Under the pieces are notes generated by a model that saw only the letters and a list, made by a program, of their open reading frames with translations, had not been told where the DNA came from and made no database searches. Shown in pieces: positions 44,201-53,551 of a DNA stretch of 64,000 nucleotides; the stretch's first letter is position 1, and the number at the start of each line of letters is the position of its first letter. The translations under genes and the position numbers were made by a program. The DNA is from DATKUA01 sp965602675. GTDB taxonomy: Bacteria > Acidobacteriota > DATKUA01. The DNA is taken from NCBI GenBank assembly GCA_965602675.1, contig CBFCZO010000002.1, positions 28,694-92,693 of the forward strand. The letters are read 5' to 3'.

Positions 44201-44797
44201 CTCTGTGACGCCCTCGATTACAATCTTCTGTTCGCGCAGACCGTGGTCCTGGATTTCCAGAAAGAAATTATCGGCTCCGAAAATATCCCGATACTCGAGA
44301 GCAGCGGTTTCTGCCGCCTCCTCCTGGCCGATTACCAGGTTACTGGCTACCTCGCCGTTGAGGCAGCCGCTCAGACATATCAGGCCCTCGGCATGCTCCC
44401 TGATCAGCTTCTTGTCGACACGAGGTTTGCGATAAAAGCCGTGGATATAAGATTCGGTAACCAGCCTGGTAAGGTTCTGATAGCCCTGATCGTTCTTTAC
44501 CAGCAGTGTCAGGTGGTTTGGTTTGCCGTTGTTATTGGATTTGTCGAGATGATCTCCGCGGGTAACGTAGAGCTCGCATCCGATAATCGGCTTTATTCCG
44601 TAGCTTTTCGCGGCTCTTATGAGTTGCACTGCGCCAAACATCACGCCGTGATCGGTTACGGCGACCGCGGGCATGCCCAGTTCTCTGCAGCGCTCCAGCA
44701 AATCGATTATTTTTATTGCCCCGTCGAGGAGGCTGAACTGGGAATGCAGGTGTAGATGGACAAAAGGTCGGGGTTTCGGCGATTTACCCTGGGGCAT
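41291..44797 (-). CDS. dnaE: DNA polymerase III alpha subunit
   Basis: 1168 residues. An N-terminal PHP domain (HLHLHSQFSLLDG, about 14-26), palm with catalytic aspartates in PDFDIDF (about 408-414), the GPGRGSGAGS motif, and later thumb/fingers (RPGPIKGG, KSHSTAYALIAYQTAYLK), helix-hairpin-helix, and an OB-fold C-terminal domain (about 990-1070) are all present. It is the DnaE1 type, the main replicative polymerase. It heads a minus-strand run dnaE-accA-recJ-grpE. Confidence 0.96.
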   Translation of the reverse strand: MPQGKSPKPRPFVHLHLHSQFSLLDGAIKIIDLLERCRELGMPAVAVTDHGVMFGAVQLIRAAKSYGIKPIIGCELYVTRGDHLDKSNNNGKPNHLTLLVKNDQGYQNLTRLVTESYIHGFYRKPRVDKKLIREHAEGLICLSGCLNGEVASNLVIGQEEAAETAALEYRDIFGADNFFLEIQDHGLREQKIVIEGVTEIAAKHGIPLVATNDCHYILASDAEAHDALLCIGTGKTISDENRLRYTSDQYYLKSGDEMAEVFGAKYEEALENTLRIAELCNFDMKFDEYHLPCYDVPEGQTIESYFEKTTREGFENRLPEIRRSINDGEVQATEEDYKERLDAEIAMIEQTGFSGYFLIVWDFIRFAMEKGIPVGPGRGSGAGSLVAYSLGITGIDPIRFNLLFERFINPERVTMPDFDIDFCMRRRGEVIDYVRDKYGWKNVSQIITFGTLAARNAIRDVGRVMEVPYAEVDRVAKLVPMELGVTIDRALKESPDLAELYKTNPQIRSVIDIARRLEGLTRHASTHAAGVVIAPKPLPHYLPLYKSSKDEITTQYDMTDVESIGLIKMDFLGLRTLTVIQDTVDAIREATGQEIDIEKLPLDDKKTYKLLSDGRTCGIFQFESSGMRDILMRMKPERLEDLSALNALYRPGPIKGGLIDDYIKRRHRKTKVEYLLPEMEEITEETFGIILYQEQVMQIASRLAGFSLGEADLLRRAMGKKKKKLMAQQRSHFLKGSVERGISNNKAEEVFELMAYFSGYGFNKSHSTAYALIAYQTAYLKAHYPHFFMAALLSSDMENTDKIKRNLGECRDMGIEILPPDVNKSFAHFAVEGESIRFGMGAIKGIGRNAIESIVQSREANGPFDSIFRFCELADLRAVNKRVVEALIKSGSMDSFGAFRSQLQAVIDKAFESGQKALRDRISGQESLFGSADVATASVSAELPNVDDWSEKTRLANEKEVLGFYISGHPLKQFEDLLAANTSAKIEQLQEKNREVVTVGGIITGMRRMRTKMGKPMAVFQLEDDTGSVETVVFPDVFDDTARRLDNDEVILVTGRAENDSENARLVATSIVPLSQVRPKDPKAVKLTIDMDSVEEIVVGELIEIVRGNRGSSALQIRLRKKGEFDVEVSAGGYYNIKATNGVVARLQQLVGDDNIRITYDTPEIASP

Positions 44798-44883
44798 TCC
44801 TTCCCTTCCGTTTCAAGGCAAAACTGCAGGCTTTGAAGCCCGCGTTTGATACCGGTTTGTGGTTAAATTAAGAAAGCAACTTA

Positions 44884-46422
44884 TCACTCCCACTCGATAG
44901 TGCTCGGTGGCTTGGAGCTTATATCGTAGACCACCCTGTTGATACCCCTCACTTCGTTGATGATGCGGTTGGAGATGGTGCGCAGTACCTCGTAAGGGAG
45001 CTGCGCCCAGTCCGCCGTCATCGCGTCGCGACTCTCGACGGCCCTTACCGCAAGCGTGTACTCGTAAGTGCGGCCGTCGCCCATCACGCCGACGCTCTTT
45101 ATCGGCAACAGAACACCGAAGCTCTGCCACAGCTGCCGGTAGAGGCCGGCATTCTTGATCTCGCCGACGATTATATCGTCGGCCTGGCGAAGTATATCCA
45201 ATCTTTCGCGAGATATTTCACCCAGGATACGCACGGCGAGCCCCGGCCCGGGGAAAGGCTGACGGTAGATCAACTCCTGCGGCAGGCCCAACTCGAGGCC
45301 CAACTCCCGAACTTCATCCTTGAACAGGAAGCGCAGCGGTTCGACCAGATCCAGGTCCATAATTTCAGGCAGGCCACCGACGTTGTGATGGCTCTTAATC
45401 ACGTCCGACGGACCGTGCACCGAGACGCTCTCGATCACGTCGGGATAAAGCGTCCCCTGGCCGAGGAACTTGACGTCGCCGATCTTCATCGCTTCTTCAG
45501 CAAAAACATCGATGAACTCAGCGCCGATGATCTTCCTCTTACGCTCAGGATCGGTAACTCCCTCCAATTTCTCGAGAAATCGCTTGGAAGCATCCACGTG
45601 TACGATAGTGAGGTCAAGCTTCTCGAACCTCTCCATCACCTGTTCCGCTTCGTTGAGGCGGAGCAGGCCGTTGTCGACGAAGATGCAGACGAGCCTGTCG
45701 CCGATCGCCCTGTCGATCAGCGCAGCCGTGACAGATGAGTCGACGCCGCCGCTCAGGCCTAGAACCACTTTGCCGCAGCCGATCTGCCTGCCGATTTTCT
45801 CGATGCTCTCTTCGATGAAGCCGGCCATCGTCCAGTCCTGCCTGCAGCCGCAGATTTCAACTACGAAATTCTTCAGGATCTGCAAGCCCTGCTCGGTATG
45901 GACGACTTCCGGATGAAACTGGACGCCGATAATTCTCCCGGCAGAATCACTCACTGCTGCGTATGGGCAACTCGCCGTGGAGGCGATCGCATGGAAGCCC
46001 GACGGCAACTCCGTTATCGAATCGCCGTGGCTCATCCAGACCTTCTGCTCGCCTTCAAGGCCTTGGAACAACAATGATTCGGTGTCGACGCCGACGACCG
46101 CATGGCCGTATTCGCGCCTCGGAGAATTCTCAACACTTCCGCCGAGCAGCCTGGCGGCGAGTTGCATTCCGTAGCAGATTCCTAGAATCGGCACTCCCAA
46201 TTCGAGTAATCCGGCGTCGATGTCGGGTGCGCCCTTGTCGTAAACACTGAAAGGGCTGCCGGAGAGGATGATACCCTTGGGATCGAGGCGCCGTATTTCA
46301 TCGAGGGGCATAGAGAATGGATGGATTTCGCAATAAACCCGGAGTTCGCGAACGCGGCGGGCGATGAGCTGCGTAACCTGCGAGCCGAAATCGAGGATCA
46401 GGATGCTCTCGTGCCCCGCCAT
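44884..46422 (-). CDS. guaA: GMP synthase (glutamine-hydrolysing)
   Basis: 512 residues. The class I amidotransferase domain has Cys in GICYGMQLAARLL (about 78-90) and His/Glu in FHPEVVHT; the ATP pyrophosphatase domain has the PP-loop GLSGGVDSSV (about 221-230); the dimerisation domain ends KPPSTIEWE, the usual terminus. It converts XMP to GMP. It has its own promoter upstream and may read through to dnaE. Confidence 0.97.
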   Translation of the reverse strand: MAGHESILILDFGSQVTQLIARRVRELRVYCEIHPFSMPLDEIRRLDPKGIILSGSPFSVYDKGAPDIDAGLLELGVPILGICYGMQLAARLLGGSVENSPRREYGHAVVGVDTESLLFQGLEGEQKVWMSHGDSITELPSGFHAIASTASCPYAAVSDSAGRIIGVQFHPEVVHTEQGLQILKNFVVEICGCRQDWTMAGFIEESIEKIGRQIGCGKVVLGLSGGVDSSVTAALIDRAIGDRLVCIFVDNGLLRLNEAEQVMERFEKLDLTIVHVDASKRFLEKLEGVTDPERKRKIIGAEFIDVFAEEAMKIGDVKFLGQGTLYPDVIESVSVHGPSDVIKSHHNVGGLPEIMDLDLVEPLRFLFKDEVRELGLELGLPQELIYRQPFPGPGLAVRILGEISRERLDILRQADDIIVGEIKNAGLYRQLWQSFGVLLPIKSVGVMGDGRTYEYTLAVRAVESRDAMTADWAQLPYEVLRTISNRIINEVRGINRVVYDISSKPPSTIEWE

Positions 46423-46471
46423 TTAGCTGGCCTCCGAGTTTTACCGGATATTTAAAAACGGGCGATAGCTA

Positions 46472-46499
46472 ACTATATCAGAAGGGGTATTTGAGTCAA
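46472..46499 (-). promoter_or_regulatory. Promoter of guaA
   Basis: On the minus strand TTGACT (46494-46499) is followed after 16 bases by TATAGT (46472-46477), about 50 bases before the guaA ATG. Both boxes match five of six consensus positions. Confidence 0.6.
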
Positions 46500-46569
46500 G
46501 GATGAGCACAATATCTGGTATAAACTCAACGTTTACAGGCGGATACGGAGGCAGGCCTTTTGGTTTGGT

Positions 46570-48999
46570 TCACATCACGCTTACCGGGTCGATATTTATC
46601 TTTAAAGCCCCTGGTCCTGAGTAGTTATTCCGGATGTTTCTGAGCGCGATGCCGAGCCCGGTCCTGCTTGCTGCTTTGATCAGGATCTGATGCCGCCAGC
46701 GGTTTTTGAGCCTCGCATAGGGTGCCAGCGAGGGGCCGAGAACGTAGGCTTTCTCCTTCAACTCACTGAATACCTGCTCGGCCAGTCTCTGGGAAGCGGC
46801 TCTCCCCCGCCCTCTGTCGAAGTCCTCGATCGTCAACAGCGCGAGATATCCGAATGGCGGATAGCGTAATTTCCTCCTGTAATCGAGCTCTTTCTCCAGG
46901 AATGCTTCCCAGTCGTTCTCGCAGGCCGCCTTGATGGCGTAATGATTCGGCCTGAAAGTTAGGATGAATACCCTTCCGGGCCGTTCGCCGCGGCCCGCCC
47001 TGCCCGAAATCTGTTGAATGAGCTGGAAAACGCGCTCGGAGTGCCTGAAATCCGGCAGCCCCAGGATCATGTCCAGCCCAAGCGCAACGACGGTTGTCAC
47101 GCCGGGGTAGTCGTGCCCCTTGGCGATCATCTGCGTGCCGACCAGGAGGTCGATTTCGCCGGTGCGTAACCGATCGAGAACCTCGGCGTATTGATGGGGT
47201 TTGGTGATGACATCCCTGTCCATCCTCGCCACGCATGCTTCAGGATAGGCCGAGCGCAGGTATTCCTCCACCTTCTCGGTGCCCTTGCCGACGGCGTCTA
47301 TCGATGTGCTCCCGCATTCGGGGCAGATGGCCGGCATTTCCTCGCTGCGCCCGCAATAGTGGCATTTAAGACGCTTGATTTTTTCGTGATAAGACATCGT
47401 TATCGAGCAATTGCGGCATTCGAAACGGTAGCCGCAGGCGCGGCAGAGAACAAACGGTGAATAGCCCTTGCGTCCGACGAGTATCAACGCCTGCTCTCCC
47501 CTTGCCAACGTTTCCTCGAGCGCTTCGCGAACCGGCGGAGGAAGCTGCTCCTGCTCTCCCGCGAGCGAGTAATCCCGCATATCCACCAGATTGATCTCAG
47601 GAAGCGGCCGCTCCAGCACCCTGCTCTTCAGCCTCAGCAGATGGTATTTCTCCAACGCCGCGCTGTTGAGCGATTCAAGCGAGGGTGTTGCGCTGCCCAG
47701 GATGCAGATGGCATTTGCCATTCGCGCCCGTACCAGAGCCAGGTCCCGCGCGCTGAATGGCGGATATTCATCCTGCTTGTAGGATGAATCGTGCTCCTCG
47801 TCGACGACGATCAGGCCCGGATTCCGCAAGGGGGCGAATATCGACAAACGTGTGCCGAGCACGATTCGCGCCTCGCCACGGCGTATTCTGTTCCACTCGT
47901 CTATCCTTTCGCCCTGGGCCAGCGCGCTGTGCATCACCGCCAGCGAATCCCCGAAAACCTCGTAATATCTGCGCACGAATTGCGGCGTGAGGGCCAGCTC
48001 GGGTATCAGGATCAGCACCGATTTGCCAAGGTCGAGGCATTTCAGTGCTGCATGTATATATATCTCGGTCTTGCCGGAACCGGTCACGCCGTGCAACAGA
48101 AACGGCTCGAACCTGCCCGACGCGAGAGAACTGGCTACCTCTGCAAAAGCTCCGATCTGCTCGCCGACAAGAGGATACGGGTCCGTCCGCTCCACTTCGA
48201 TACGCTCGAACGGATTCCGCCGAACAGTCAGCGATGAGTATTCGGCAAGGCCCGCTTTCACCAGGCCTGCCACCACGGCTTGCGAGACACCCAGTTCTCC
48301 TTCCACTTTAACCAGAAGAAGAGGCACTTTGAGTTGGCGGAGTTTTTCATATGCTGTCTTTCTTTTAGGCGATCTGCGCCAGAATTCGTCACCCACCTCC
48401 GCCGGTGCCTCAGCCGCCTTGACGGCCTTCATCCGTTTCTCCAGCTTGCGCCCGGTTCTCTTGACCTCCGGCTCGATCCAGCCCAGACCCAGTAGTTTCC
48501 CAATGATCCTTGAAGCAAATTTCTTTTGTAGGAGACCGATTTTCTCGCTGCCGTTCTCGGTGACATGATCCAGCAGCTCCCTCGCTTCGCTGAAAAAATC
48601 GTCGAGAAGTTGTTCACTTCTCAGGTCGTGCAGGGCCTTTTTACCCGCGGCAGTTATGCCAACGACCTCCTTTTCCTCCACATTGATGCCGGCAGGCAAA
48701 GCAGCCTTAATCATGTCACCCCAGGAGGCCAGGTAATAATCGGATGCCCAGCGGGTCAGCTCCAGCAGGTGTTTGGAAATCAGGGGTGCGTCGTCGAGAA
48801 CTTCCTCCAACGGTTTCAGCGCTCGACTTGTCTGTGGTGAGTCGCTCAACTCCACCACGTAACCGGTGGTTCGAGAAGGGCCTACGGGCACCAGAACGCG
48901 ATGGCCTATCTCAACCATGTCCGCGAGGTCGCCCGGAACAAGATAATCCCAGGTCGTCTCGACATTCGGCCTCGGTATCGCCACGCGTGCGATTAGCAT
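46570..48999 (-). CDS. priA: Primosomal protein N' (replication restart helicase)
   Basis: 809 residues. N-terminal DNA-binding domain (YLVPGDLADMVEIGHRVLVPVG-like region), SF2 helicase with Walker A GVTGSGKTE and DEEH box VVDEEHDSSYKQDEYP, and the zinc-binding cysteines in CRACGYRFECRNC and CHYCGRSEEMPAICPEC. It reloads the replisome at stalled forks. ATG 48999 is preferred, with AGGTTAGAGAG upstream, over a longer frame from 49056 that abuts the MATE stop. Confidence 0.95.
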   Translation of the reverse strand: MLIARVAIPRPNVETTWDYLVPGDLADMVEIGHRVLVPVGPSRTTGYVVELSDSPQTSRALKPLEEVLDDAPLISKHLLELTRWASDYYLASWGDMIKAALPAGINVEEKEVVGITAAGKKALHDLRSEQLLDDFFSEARELLDHVTENGSEKIGLLQKKFASRIIGKLLGLGWIEPEVKRTGRKLEKRMKAVKAAEAPAEVGDEFWRRSPKRKTAYEKLRQLKVPLLLVKVEGELGVSQAVVAGLVKAGLAEYSSLTVRRNPFERIEVERTDPYPLVGEQIGAFAEVASSLASGRFEPFLLHGVTGSGKTEIYIHAALKCLDLGKSVLILIPELALTPQFVRRYYEVFGDSLAVMHSALAQGERIDEWNRIRRGEARIVLGTRLSIFAPLRNPGLIVVDEEHDSSYKQDEYPPFSARDLALVRARMANAICILGSATPSLESLNSAALEKYHLLRLKSRVLERPLPEINLVDMRDYSLAGEQEQLPPPVREALEETLARGEQALILVGRKGYSPFVLCRACGYRFECRNCSITMSYHEKIKRLKCHYCGRSEEMPAICPECGSTSIDAVGKGTEKVEEYLRSAYPEACVARMDRDVITKPHQYAEVLDRLRTGEIDLLVGTQMIAKGHDYPGVTTVVALGLDMILGLPDFRHSERVFQLIQQISGRAGRGERPGRVFILTFRPNHYAIKAACENDWEAFLEKELDYRRKLRYPPFGYLALLTIEDFDRGRGRAASQRLAEQVFSELKEKAYVLGPSLAPYARLKNRWRHQILIKAASRTGLGIALRNIRNNYSGPGALKINIDPVSVM

Positions 49000-49055
49000 C
49001 TCTCTAACCTGCTGCGGTATGACCTTTATGGTAGGACAGGCCCGAGCCCTTGTCA

Positions 49056-50441
49056 TCAGGCTTCAGCGGTTTGAATCTCCGGCTGCTCTTGATAATTACC
49101 GAGCTTCTTCACTTCCCTGCCGATCAAGAATAACGAAAACGCGAAGCCGAAAAAATTCGAAGCCGGAAAGGCGATCCAGACTCCCCAGAGTTTGAAAACC
49201 ATCGGCAGCAGCAACACTAAAGGAAGGAACGATAGCTGCGGCGAAAGACTGACCAGCAATGCCGGCAACGGCTTTCCTATGGCTTGGAAGAGGACAAAAC
49301 CCGTCATGTAAAATCCGGCCAATGGTAACATGATGATCATAATCCTCATGATCTCCTGTCCCTTGTCGATGATCATTTCATTGCCGCTGAAAAGCCTGAG
49401 CAGCTGTTCGGCAAAGATCATCATTACAAGAAAAGCCAGCGATGTCAGCACTACCGACGACGCAATTGCTTTCCTGAGAGACTCTTTCACCCGCTGCAGT
49501 TTTCCTGCGCCGTAATTGAATCCGATTATCGGCTGCAGGCCCATGCCGATCCCGTAGATCGGAAAAGTCACGAAGATATAGAGCCGGTAGACGATCACCA
49601 GAATGGCCAGGTATAGATCTCCTCCGTAGTAAACAATGGAATTATTGATGAAAATCCCCTGGAGACTCGCCATCAGGAAGCGCGAGAGCGTTGAGAATCC
49701 GATTTTAGTGGTCTCAATGGATATTTCACCGTCTATCACCAGATGTGAGCGCTGGATGTGAAGCAGGCTTCTTCCGCTCAGGAAAAAGTAGAACAAGAGG
49801 AACCCCGAGGCGGCGGCAGTCGCTATTACTGTAGCTATTGCGGCTCCCTTTATCCCCCATCCCAACCCGAAGATGAAGATCGGATCGAGGATCAGATTGA
49901 TAATCGTGCCGATCAGCATTGATGCCATTGAAACCTTCGCGTTCCCCTCGGCCCTGGCAAAGTTGCTACCCGTGTTCGAGAAGCAAATGAAGAAGCTACC
50001 GAGGGAAATCACTGACATGTAATCGTGTGCGTACGGCAGTACCGAATCGGACGCTCCGAATAATCGCAGGACCGGGTCCAGAAACCAGGTGCCCAGGATC
50101 ATGATGGCCAGCGAGAACAATGCTATCAGCAACATCGCGTTTCCGGTGGCTCTTAACGCCCTTTCATCGTCGTTTGCGCCGAGGGCGCGTGAGATGACGG
50201 ACGACGCGCCGACGCCCGTGCTGATCGAGATACCGATGAGAATTAGAAAGACCGGGAAAGATACTGCGAGGCCGCTCAGGGCCAGCGGTCCCGCTCCCTG
50301 CCCGATAAAGATGGTGTCGACGATGTTGTAGAGAGAGCTGGCGGTAACACCGACAATAGCCGGCCCGGAGTACTTGAACAGCAGTCTCCCGACACGCTCG
50401 TTGCCTAGTTCTTCTTTGCGATTGTTTTTCTGAATATCCAT
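49056..50441 (-). CDS. MATE family efflux transporter
   Basis: About 461 residues with 12 hydrophobic segments arranged as two six-helix halves typical of MATE transporters (TASSLYNIVDTIFIGQGAGP near TM1, GIGMGLQPIIGFNYGAGK near TM7-8). These expel cationic compounds using Na+ or H+ gradients; the substrate here is unknown. ATG 50441 lacks a clear ribosome site, while an in-frame TTG at 50465 has AGGGAT upstream and may be the real start. The gene precedes priA. Confidence 0.9.
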   Translation of the reverse strand: MDIQKNNRKEELGNERVGRLLFKYSGPAIVGVTASSLYNIVDTIFIGQGAGPLALSGLAVSFPVFLILIGISISTGVGASSVISRALGANDDERALRATGNAMLLIALFSLAIMILGTWFLDPVLRLFGASDSVLPYAHDYMSVISLGSFFICFSNTGSNFARAEGNAKVSMASMLIGTIINLILDPIFIFGLGWGIKGAAIATVIATAAASGFLLFYFFLSGRSLLHIQRSHLVIDGEISIETTKIGFSTLSRFLMASLQGIFINNSIVYYGGDLYLAILVIVYRLYIFVTFPIYGIGMGLQPIIGFNYGAGKLQRVKESLRKAIASSVVLTSLAFLVMMIFAEQLLRLFSGNEMIIDKGQEIMRIMIIMLPLAGFYMTGFVLFQAIGKPLPALLVSLSPQLSFLPLVLLLPMVFKLWGVWIAFPASNFFGFAFSLFLIGREVKKLGNYQEQPEIQTAEA

Positions 50442-50735
50442 AGCTTTTACGAACCAATAATTCAACGATCCCTGATGAGGATGCGTTCTCTGCGGATCGA
50501 ATGATGTGAGCTGATGGCGCGTTCCGCCGCTGTATTGGGACTGCCTTGCGATCGCCTAAACAGGATCGCAAAGGTATTGCTCAAGATTGACGGATTAGCC
50601 AGGGGGTTGTGTGCGGGTCCCGAAGCGTCGATTTATCTGGGCAGGAACGTCGCCGGAACGATTGCATTTATATTTGTTGTCATGTGCTCCTCCTTCGTTC
50701 CAAGTGCGGGGATATTTACACGCGGTTGAATCAAG

Positions 50736-51413
50736 TCAACCGTTTTTCAGAAGGTTGAGAACCTGCTTCATGTCATCCCAAACTTCTCTGCGTGTCTTGA
50801 CGGTGTAATTACGAAGCAGGTACGCGGGATGGAAAGTTGGCATCAGCGGGATTCCGCGGTAATCGTGGAATCTCCCCCTCATTTTTGATATCGGTGTTGA
50901 GTCTTCCAGAAGCGTATGCGCCGCCACTGTTCCAAGGGCGCATATTACCTTTGGCTGGATGATGGCGATCTGGTGCTCGAGGTAAGGAAGGCAGGTCTTG
51001 ATCTCGTCCGGCCTTGGCGAACGGTTTTCAGGAGGACGGCATTTGACGATGTTGCCGATGTAGACATCGCTTCGTTGCAATCCCATGGCGTTGAGCATCT
51101 CGTTGAGTTTCTGCCCGGCGCGGCCGACGAAGGGGATTCCCTGCTTGTCCTCTTCGGCTCCCGGGCCCTCGCCGACGAACATCAGGTCGGCGTTGGGATT
51201 GCCGTCGCCGAATACCACGTTCTTGCGTCCGCTGCGGCAGAGCCGGCAACGGGTGCAGTCTTCCACGTACGCCTTGCGGAGATCTTCCAGAGCCTTTGCT
51301 TTATCTTGGACAACTGACGCGGAATTGTCAGGGATATTGAGATACTCTACACCGATCTCCCTGAAATATTCCAAATGCTCAGTCAATTGTGAGCGGAGAT
51401 CGTCCTTTTTCAT
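50736..51413 (-). CDS. udg: Uracil-DNA glycosylase, family 4/5 type (4Fe-4S)
   Basis: 225 residues. CTRCRLC (about 35-41) supplies early Cys ligands and KCRPPENRSP plus CLPYLEHQI the later ones for a [4Fe-4S] cluster. The catalytic region GEGPGAEEDKQGIPFVGRAGQ (about 77-97) and HPAYLLR match type 4 UDGs. It removes uracil from DNA. The start overlaps the coaBC stop by four bases (ATGA). Confidence 0.92.
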   Translation of the reverse strand: MKKDDLRSQLTEHLEYFREIGVEYLNIPDNSASVVQDKAKALEDLRKAYVEDCTRCRLCRSGRKNVVFGDGNPNADLMFVGEGPGAEEDKQGIPFVGRAGQKLNEMLNAMGLQRSDVYIGNIVKCRPPENRSPRPDEIKTCLPYLEHQIAIIQPKVICALGTVAAHTLLEDSTPISKMRGRFHDYRGIPLMPTFHPAYLLRNYTVKTRREVWDDMKQVLNLLKNG

Positions 51414-52612
51414 TTAGCAATTCGCTGTTCAATTTGATTTAGGATCTCGGTTGCCATTTTTTTCTTGCTGCAACGAGGAATTTCAAGCTCCGCGCCGTCG
51501 CTGCCGATAATCAGACCCTGAGTATCATCCCCGCCAAGCACGTCATATTCCCCGCCGATAGGATTGGCAACGATCATATCGATCTTTTTCTCTGATAATT
51601 TCTTTTTCGCGTTATCCCGCAAATTATCGCTTTCAGCAGCGAAGCCGACCAGGAACGGCTTTGGTTCAACACCGCCAAGCCAGGCGAGGATGTCTTCGGT
51701 TTGATCCAACGTCAGTGAAAACGCCTCCCCGGTCTTCTTGATTTTTGAGTCAGCTATTTCAGCTGGGCGGAAATCTGTTACTGCCGCGGCCATGATAACA
51801 ACTTCAGTGCCGTCGAGGGCATCACGTATAGCCGACTTCATTTCCTTACCCGTCTGAACCGTCATTAATTCGACACCGTATGGCGGTCTAAGGTTAGACG
51901 GGCCGGAAACGAGCGTGACTTCGGCTCCTCTTGCCCTGGCCTCCCAGGCGAGCATGTAACCCATCCGGCCGCTGGAGCGATTAGTAATAAAACGCAGCGG
52001 ATCCAGCGGCTCGGCGGTCGGACCGGCGCTGATCAGAACTTTTCGCCCTGCCAGGTAAGTGTCGCCGCGCAGTGCATAGCCGGCGGTATCGACGATGTCG
52101 TCAATAACAGCGAGCCTGCCCTTGCCTTCCCAACCACATGCAAGGTATCCGGTGCCCGGTTCGACAAAGCGGATTCCCCTCTCCCGCAGGATTTCCATGT
52201 TTCTTACTGTCGCGGGATGGCGCAACATCTTCGTGTTCATCGCAGGGGCGATTACCACAGGCGCTTCAGTGGAAATATAGAACGTGGAAAGAAAGTCGTC
52301 GGCGATGCCGTTTGCGAACTTGGCGATGATGTTGGCTGTCGCCGGTGCTACAAGCAGCAGGTCTATCTCGTCGGAGAGAGCGATGTGCTCGACGTCGATG
52401 CGCTCAGGCTCGTCCCAAAGGTCGGTAATCGCTTTCCTGCCGGAAAGTGTCTGGAGCACATAAGGAGTGACGAATTGCCGTGCGGATTCCGTCAGAATTG
52501 GCTGAATCTCAAGGCCGGTATCCTGCAACCGTCTGAGCAGCTCGGCTGCCTTGTAGGCGCCGATGCAACCCGTTACGCCTAATGCAACAAGCGATTTTTT
52601 TTCCTCGGCCAT
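51410..52612 (-). CDS. coaBC: Bifunctional CoaBC, coenzyme A biosynthesis
   Basis: 400 residues. The N-terminal half is the FMN decarboxylase (CoaC) with GCIGAYKAAELLRRL, PAMNTKMLRHPA and CGWEGKGRL; the C-terminal half is phosphopantothenoylcysteine synthetase (CoaB) with ISAGPTAEPLDPLRFITNRS, and late GFAAESDN. It performs two consecutive steps from 4'-phosphopantothenate. It lies in the conserved order gmk-rpoZ-coaBC. Confidence 0.95.
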   Translation of the reverse strand: MAEEKKSLVALGVTGCIGAYKAAELLRRLQDTGLEIQPILTESARQFVTPYVLQTLSGRKAITDLWDEPERIDVEHIALSDEIDLLLVAPATANIIAKFANGIADDFLSTFYISTEAPVVIAPAMNTKMLRHPATVRNMEILRERGIRFVEPGTGYLACGWEGKGRLAVIDDIVDTAGYALRGDTYLAGRKVLISAGPTAEPLDPLRFITNRSSGRMGYMLAWEARARGAEVTLVSGPSNLRPPYGVELMTVQTGKEMKSAIRDALDGTEVVIMAAAVTDFRPAEIADSKIKKTGEAFSLTLDQTEDILAWLGGVEPKPFLVGFAAESDNLRDNAKKKLSEKKIDMIVANPIGGEYDVLGGDDTQGLIIGSDGAELEIPRCSKKKMATEILNQIEQRIAK

Positions 52613-52650
52613 TGATCCTGCTTTATACAGGAAGTTGCCAGCGACGGATT

Positions 52651-52863
52651 CTATGATCCCTTTTCTTCCTGCTCTTCTTTGCTAGCCAGCACTTCAAACT
52701 CGATCAGACCCTGAATTACCTCCTCCATTGCGACGGAGGTGAACTTGGAATACTTCTCTTCATCGATCTTAGCCTTTGCGCCTTTTTGCAGCATGTCGCA
52801 ACGATGCGCGGCTATAGTAATGAATCTGTATTTGCTGTCGATGTTTTCCGGTAGATTCTTCAT
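52651..52863 (-). CDS. rpoZ: RNA polymerase omega subunit
   Basis: A 70-residue protein from ATG 52863 (MKNLPENIDSKYRFITIAAH), which aligns with the usual omega N-terminus; an in-frame ATG at 52887 adds eight residues and is less likely. It stabilises beta'. The Glu-rich tail ends EEQEEKGS. Position between gmk and coaBC is the common arrangement. Confidence 0.88.
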   Translation of the reverse strand: MKNLPENIDSKYRFITIAAHRCDMLQKGAKAKIDEEKYSKFTSVAMEEVIQGLIEFEVLASKEEQEEKGS

Positions 52864-52907
52864 TCTGAACGACACCTCATAGAACATATTAGTTCATAGC
52901 TGGCGTA

Positions 52908-53546
52908 TTATAATGAAAGTCCGAAAGAACGCAAGATTTCTTGTACATCCGGTGAATCGTGCCTGAGGCTCCAACGCTCCGCCCTGATTATAGATTCGAC
53001 GTTCCCGACAGCTTTTTCGAGATCGTCGTTTATCACTGCATAGTCATAACCCTTCCAGTGCTCGATCTCCTTCGTGGCTATTGACAGGCGACGCTCCAGC
53101 TCTTCGCTGCTCTCAGTTCGCCTGTCCCGCAGGCGTTGTTTCATCACGCTCCGTGAAGGAGGCAGAATAAAGATTCTGACGGCATCGGGCATCGCCTGCT
53201 TGACCATATCCGCGCCCTGGACGTCGATGTCCATCAGAACATCTTTACCTTTTCCGAGGATTTGTTCGGTTACGAGTCTGTCGGTGCCGTAATAATGGTT
53301 GTGGACAACAGCCCATTCGAGAAAATCTTCCCTCTCGGCTTTGAGCTTGAATTCCTCGTCGCTGACAAAATGGTAGTCGATCCCTTCGCGTTCGCCGTCT
53401 CTCGGTTTGCGCGAGGTATAGGAGACCGAGAAGTGCAACAAAGGATCCTTATCCAGAACTTTGTGGCAGATCGTGGTTTTGCCGCCCCCTGATGGTGAGG
53501 CCACAATAAATACAATGCCGCGCCGGTTACTATCCTGTTCAGCCAT
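52908..53546 (-). CDS. gmk: Guanylate kinase
   Basis: 212 residues with P-loop ASPSGGGKTTI (about 16-26), SYTSRKPRDGEREGIDYHF (the GMP-binding and lid region) and DVQGADMVKQA. It phosphorylates GMP to GDP. It starts just after the yicC stop, in the YicC-Gmk-RpoZ-CoaBC order found widely in bacteria. AGGA precedes the ATG. Confidence 0.96.
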   Translation of the reverse strand: MAEQDSNRRGIVFIVASPSGGGKTTICHKVLDKDPLLHFSVSYTSRKPRDGEREGIDYHFVSDEEFKLKAEREDFLEWAVVHNHYYGTDRLVTEQILGKGKDVLMDIDVQGADMVKQAMPDAVRIFILPPSRSVMKQRLRDRRTESSEELERRLSIATKEIEHWKGYDYAVINDDLEKAVGNVESIIRAERWSLRHDSPDVQEILRSFGLSL

Positions 53547-53551
53547 AGTTC

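Noticed and set aside
50514..50729. 71-residue plus-strand open frame between MATE and UDG genes
   Set aside because: No family, no clear ribosome site; likely the upstream region of the MATE gene.
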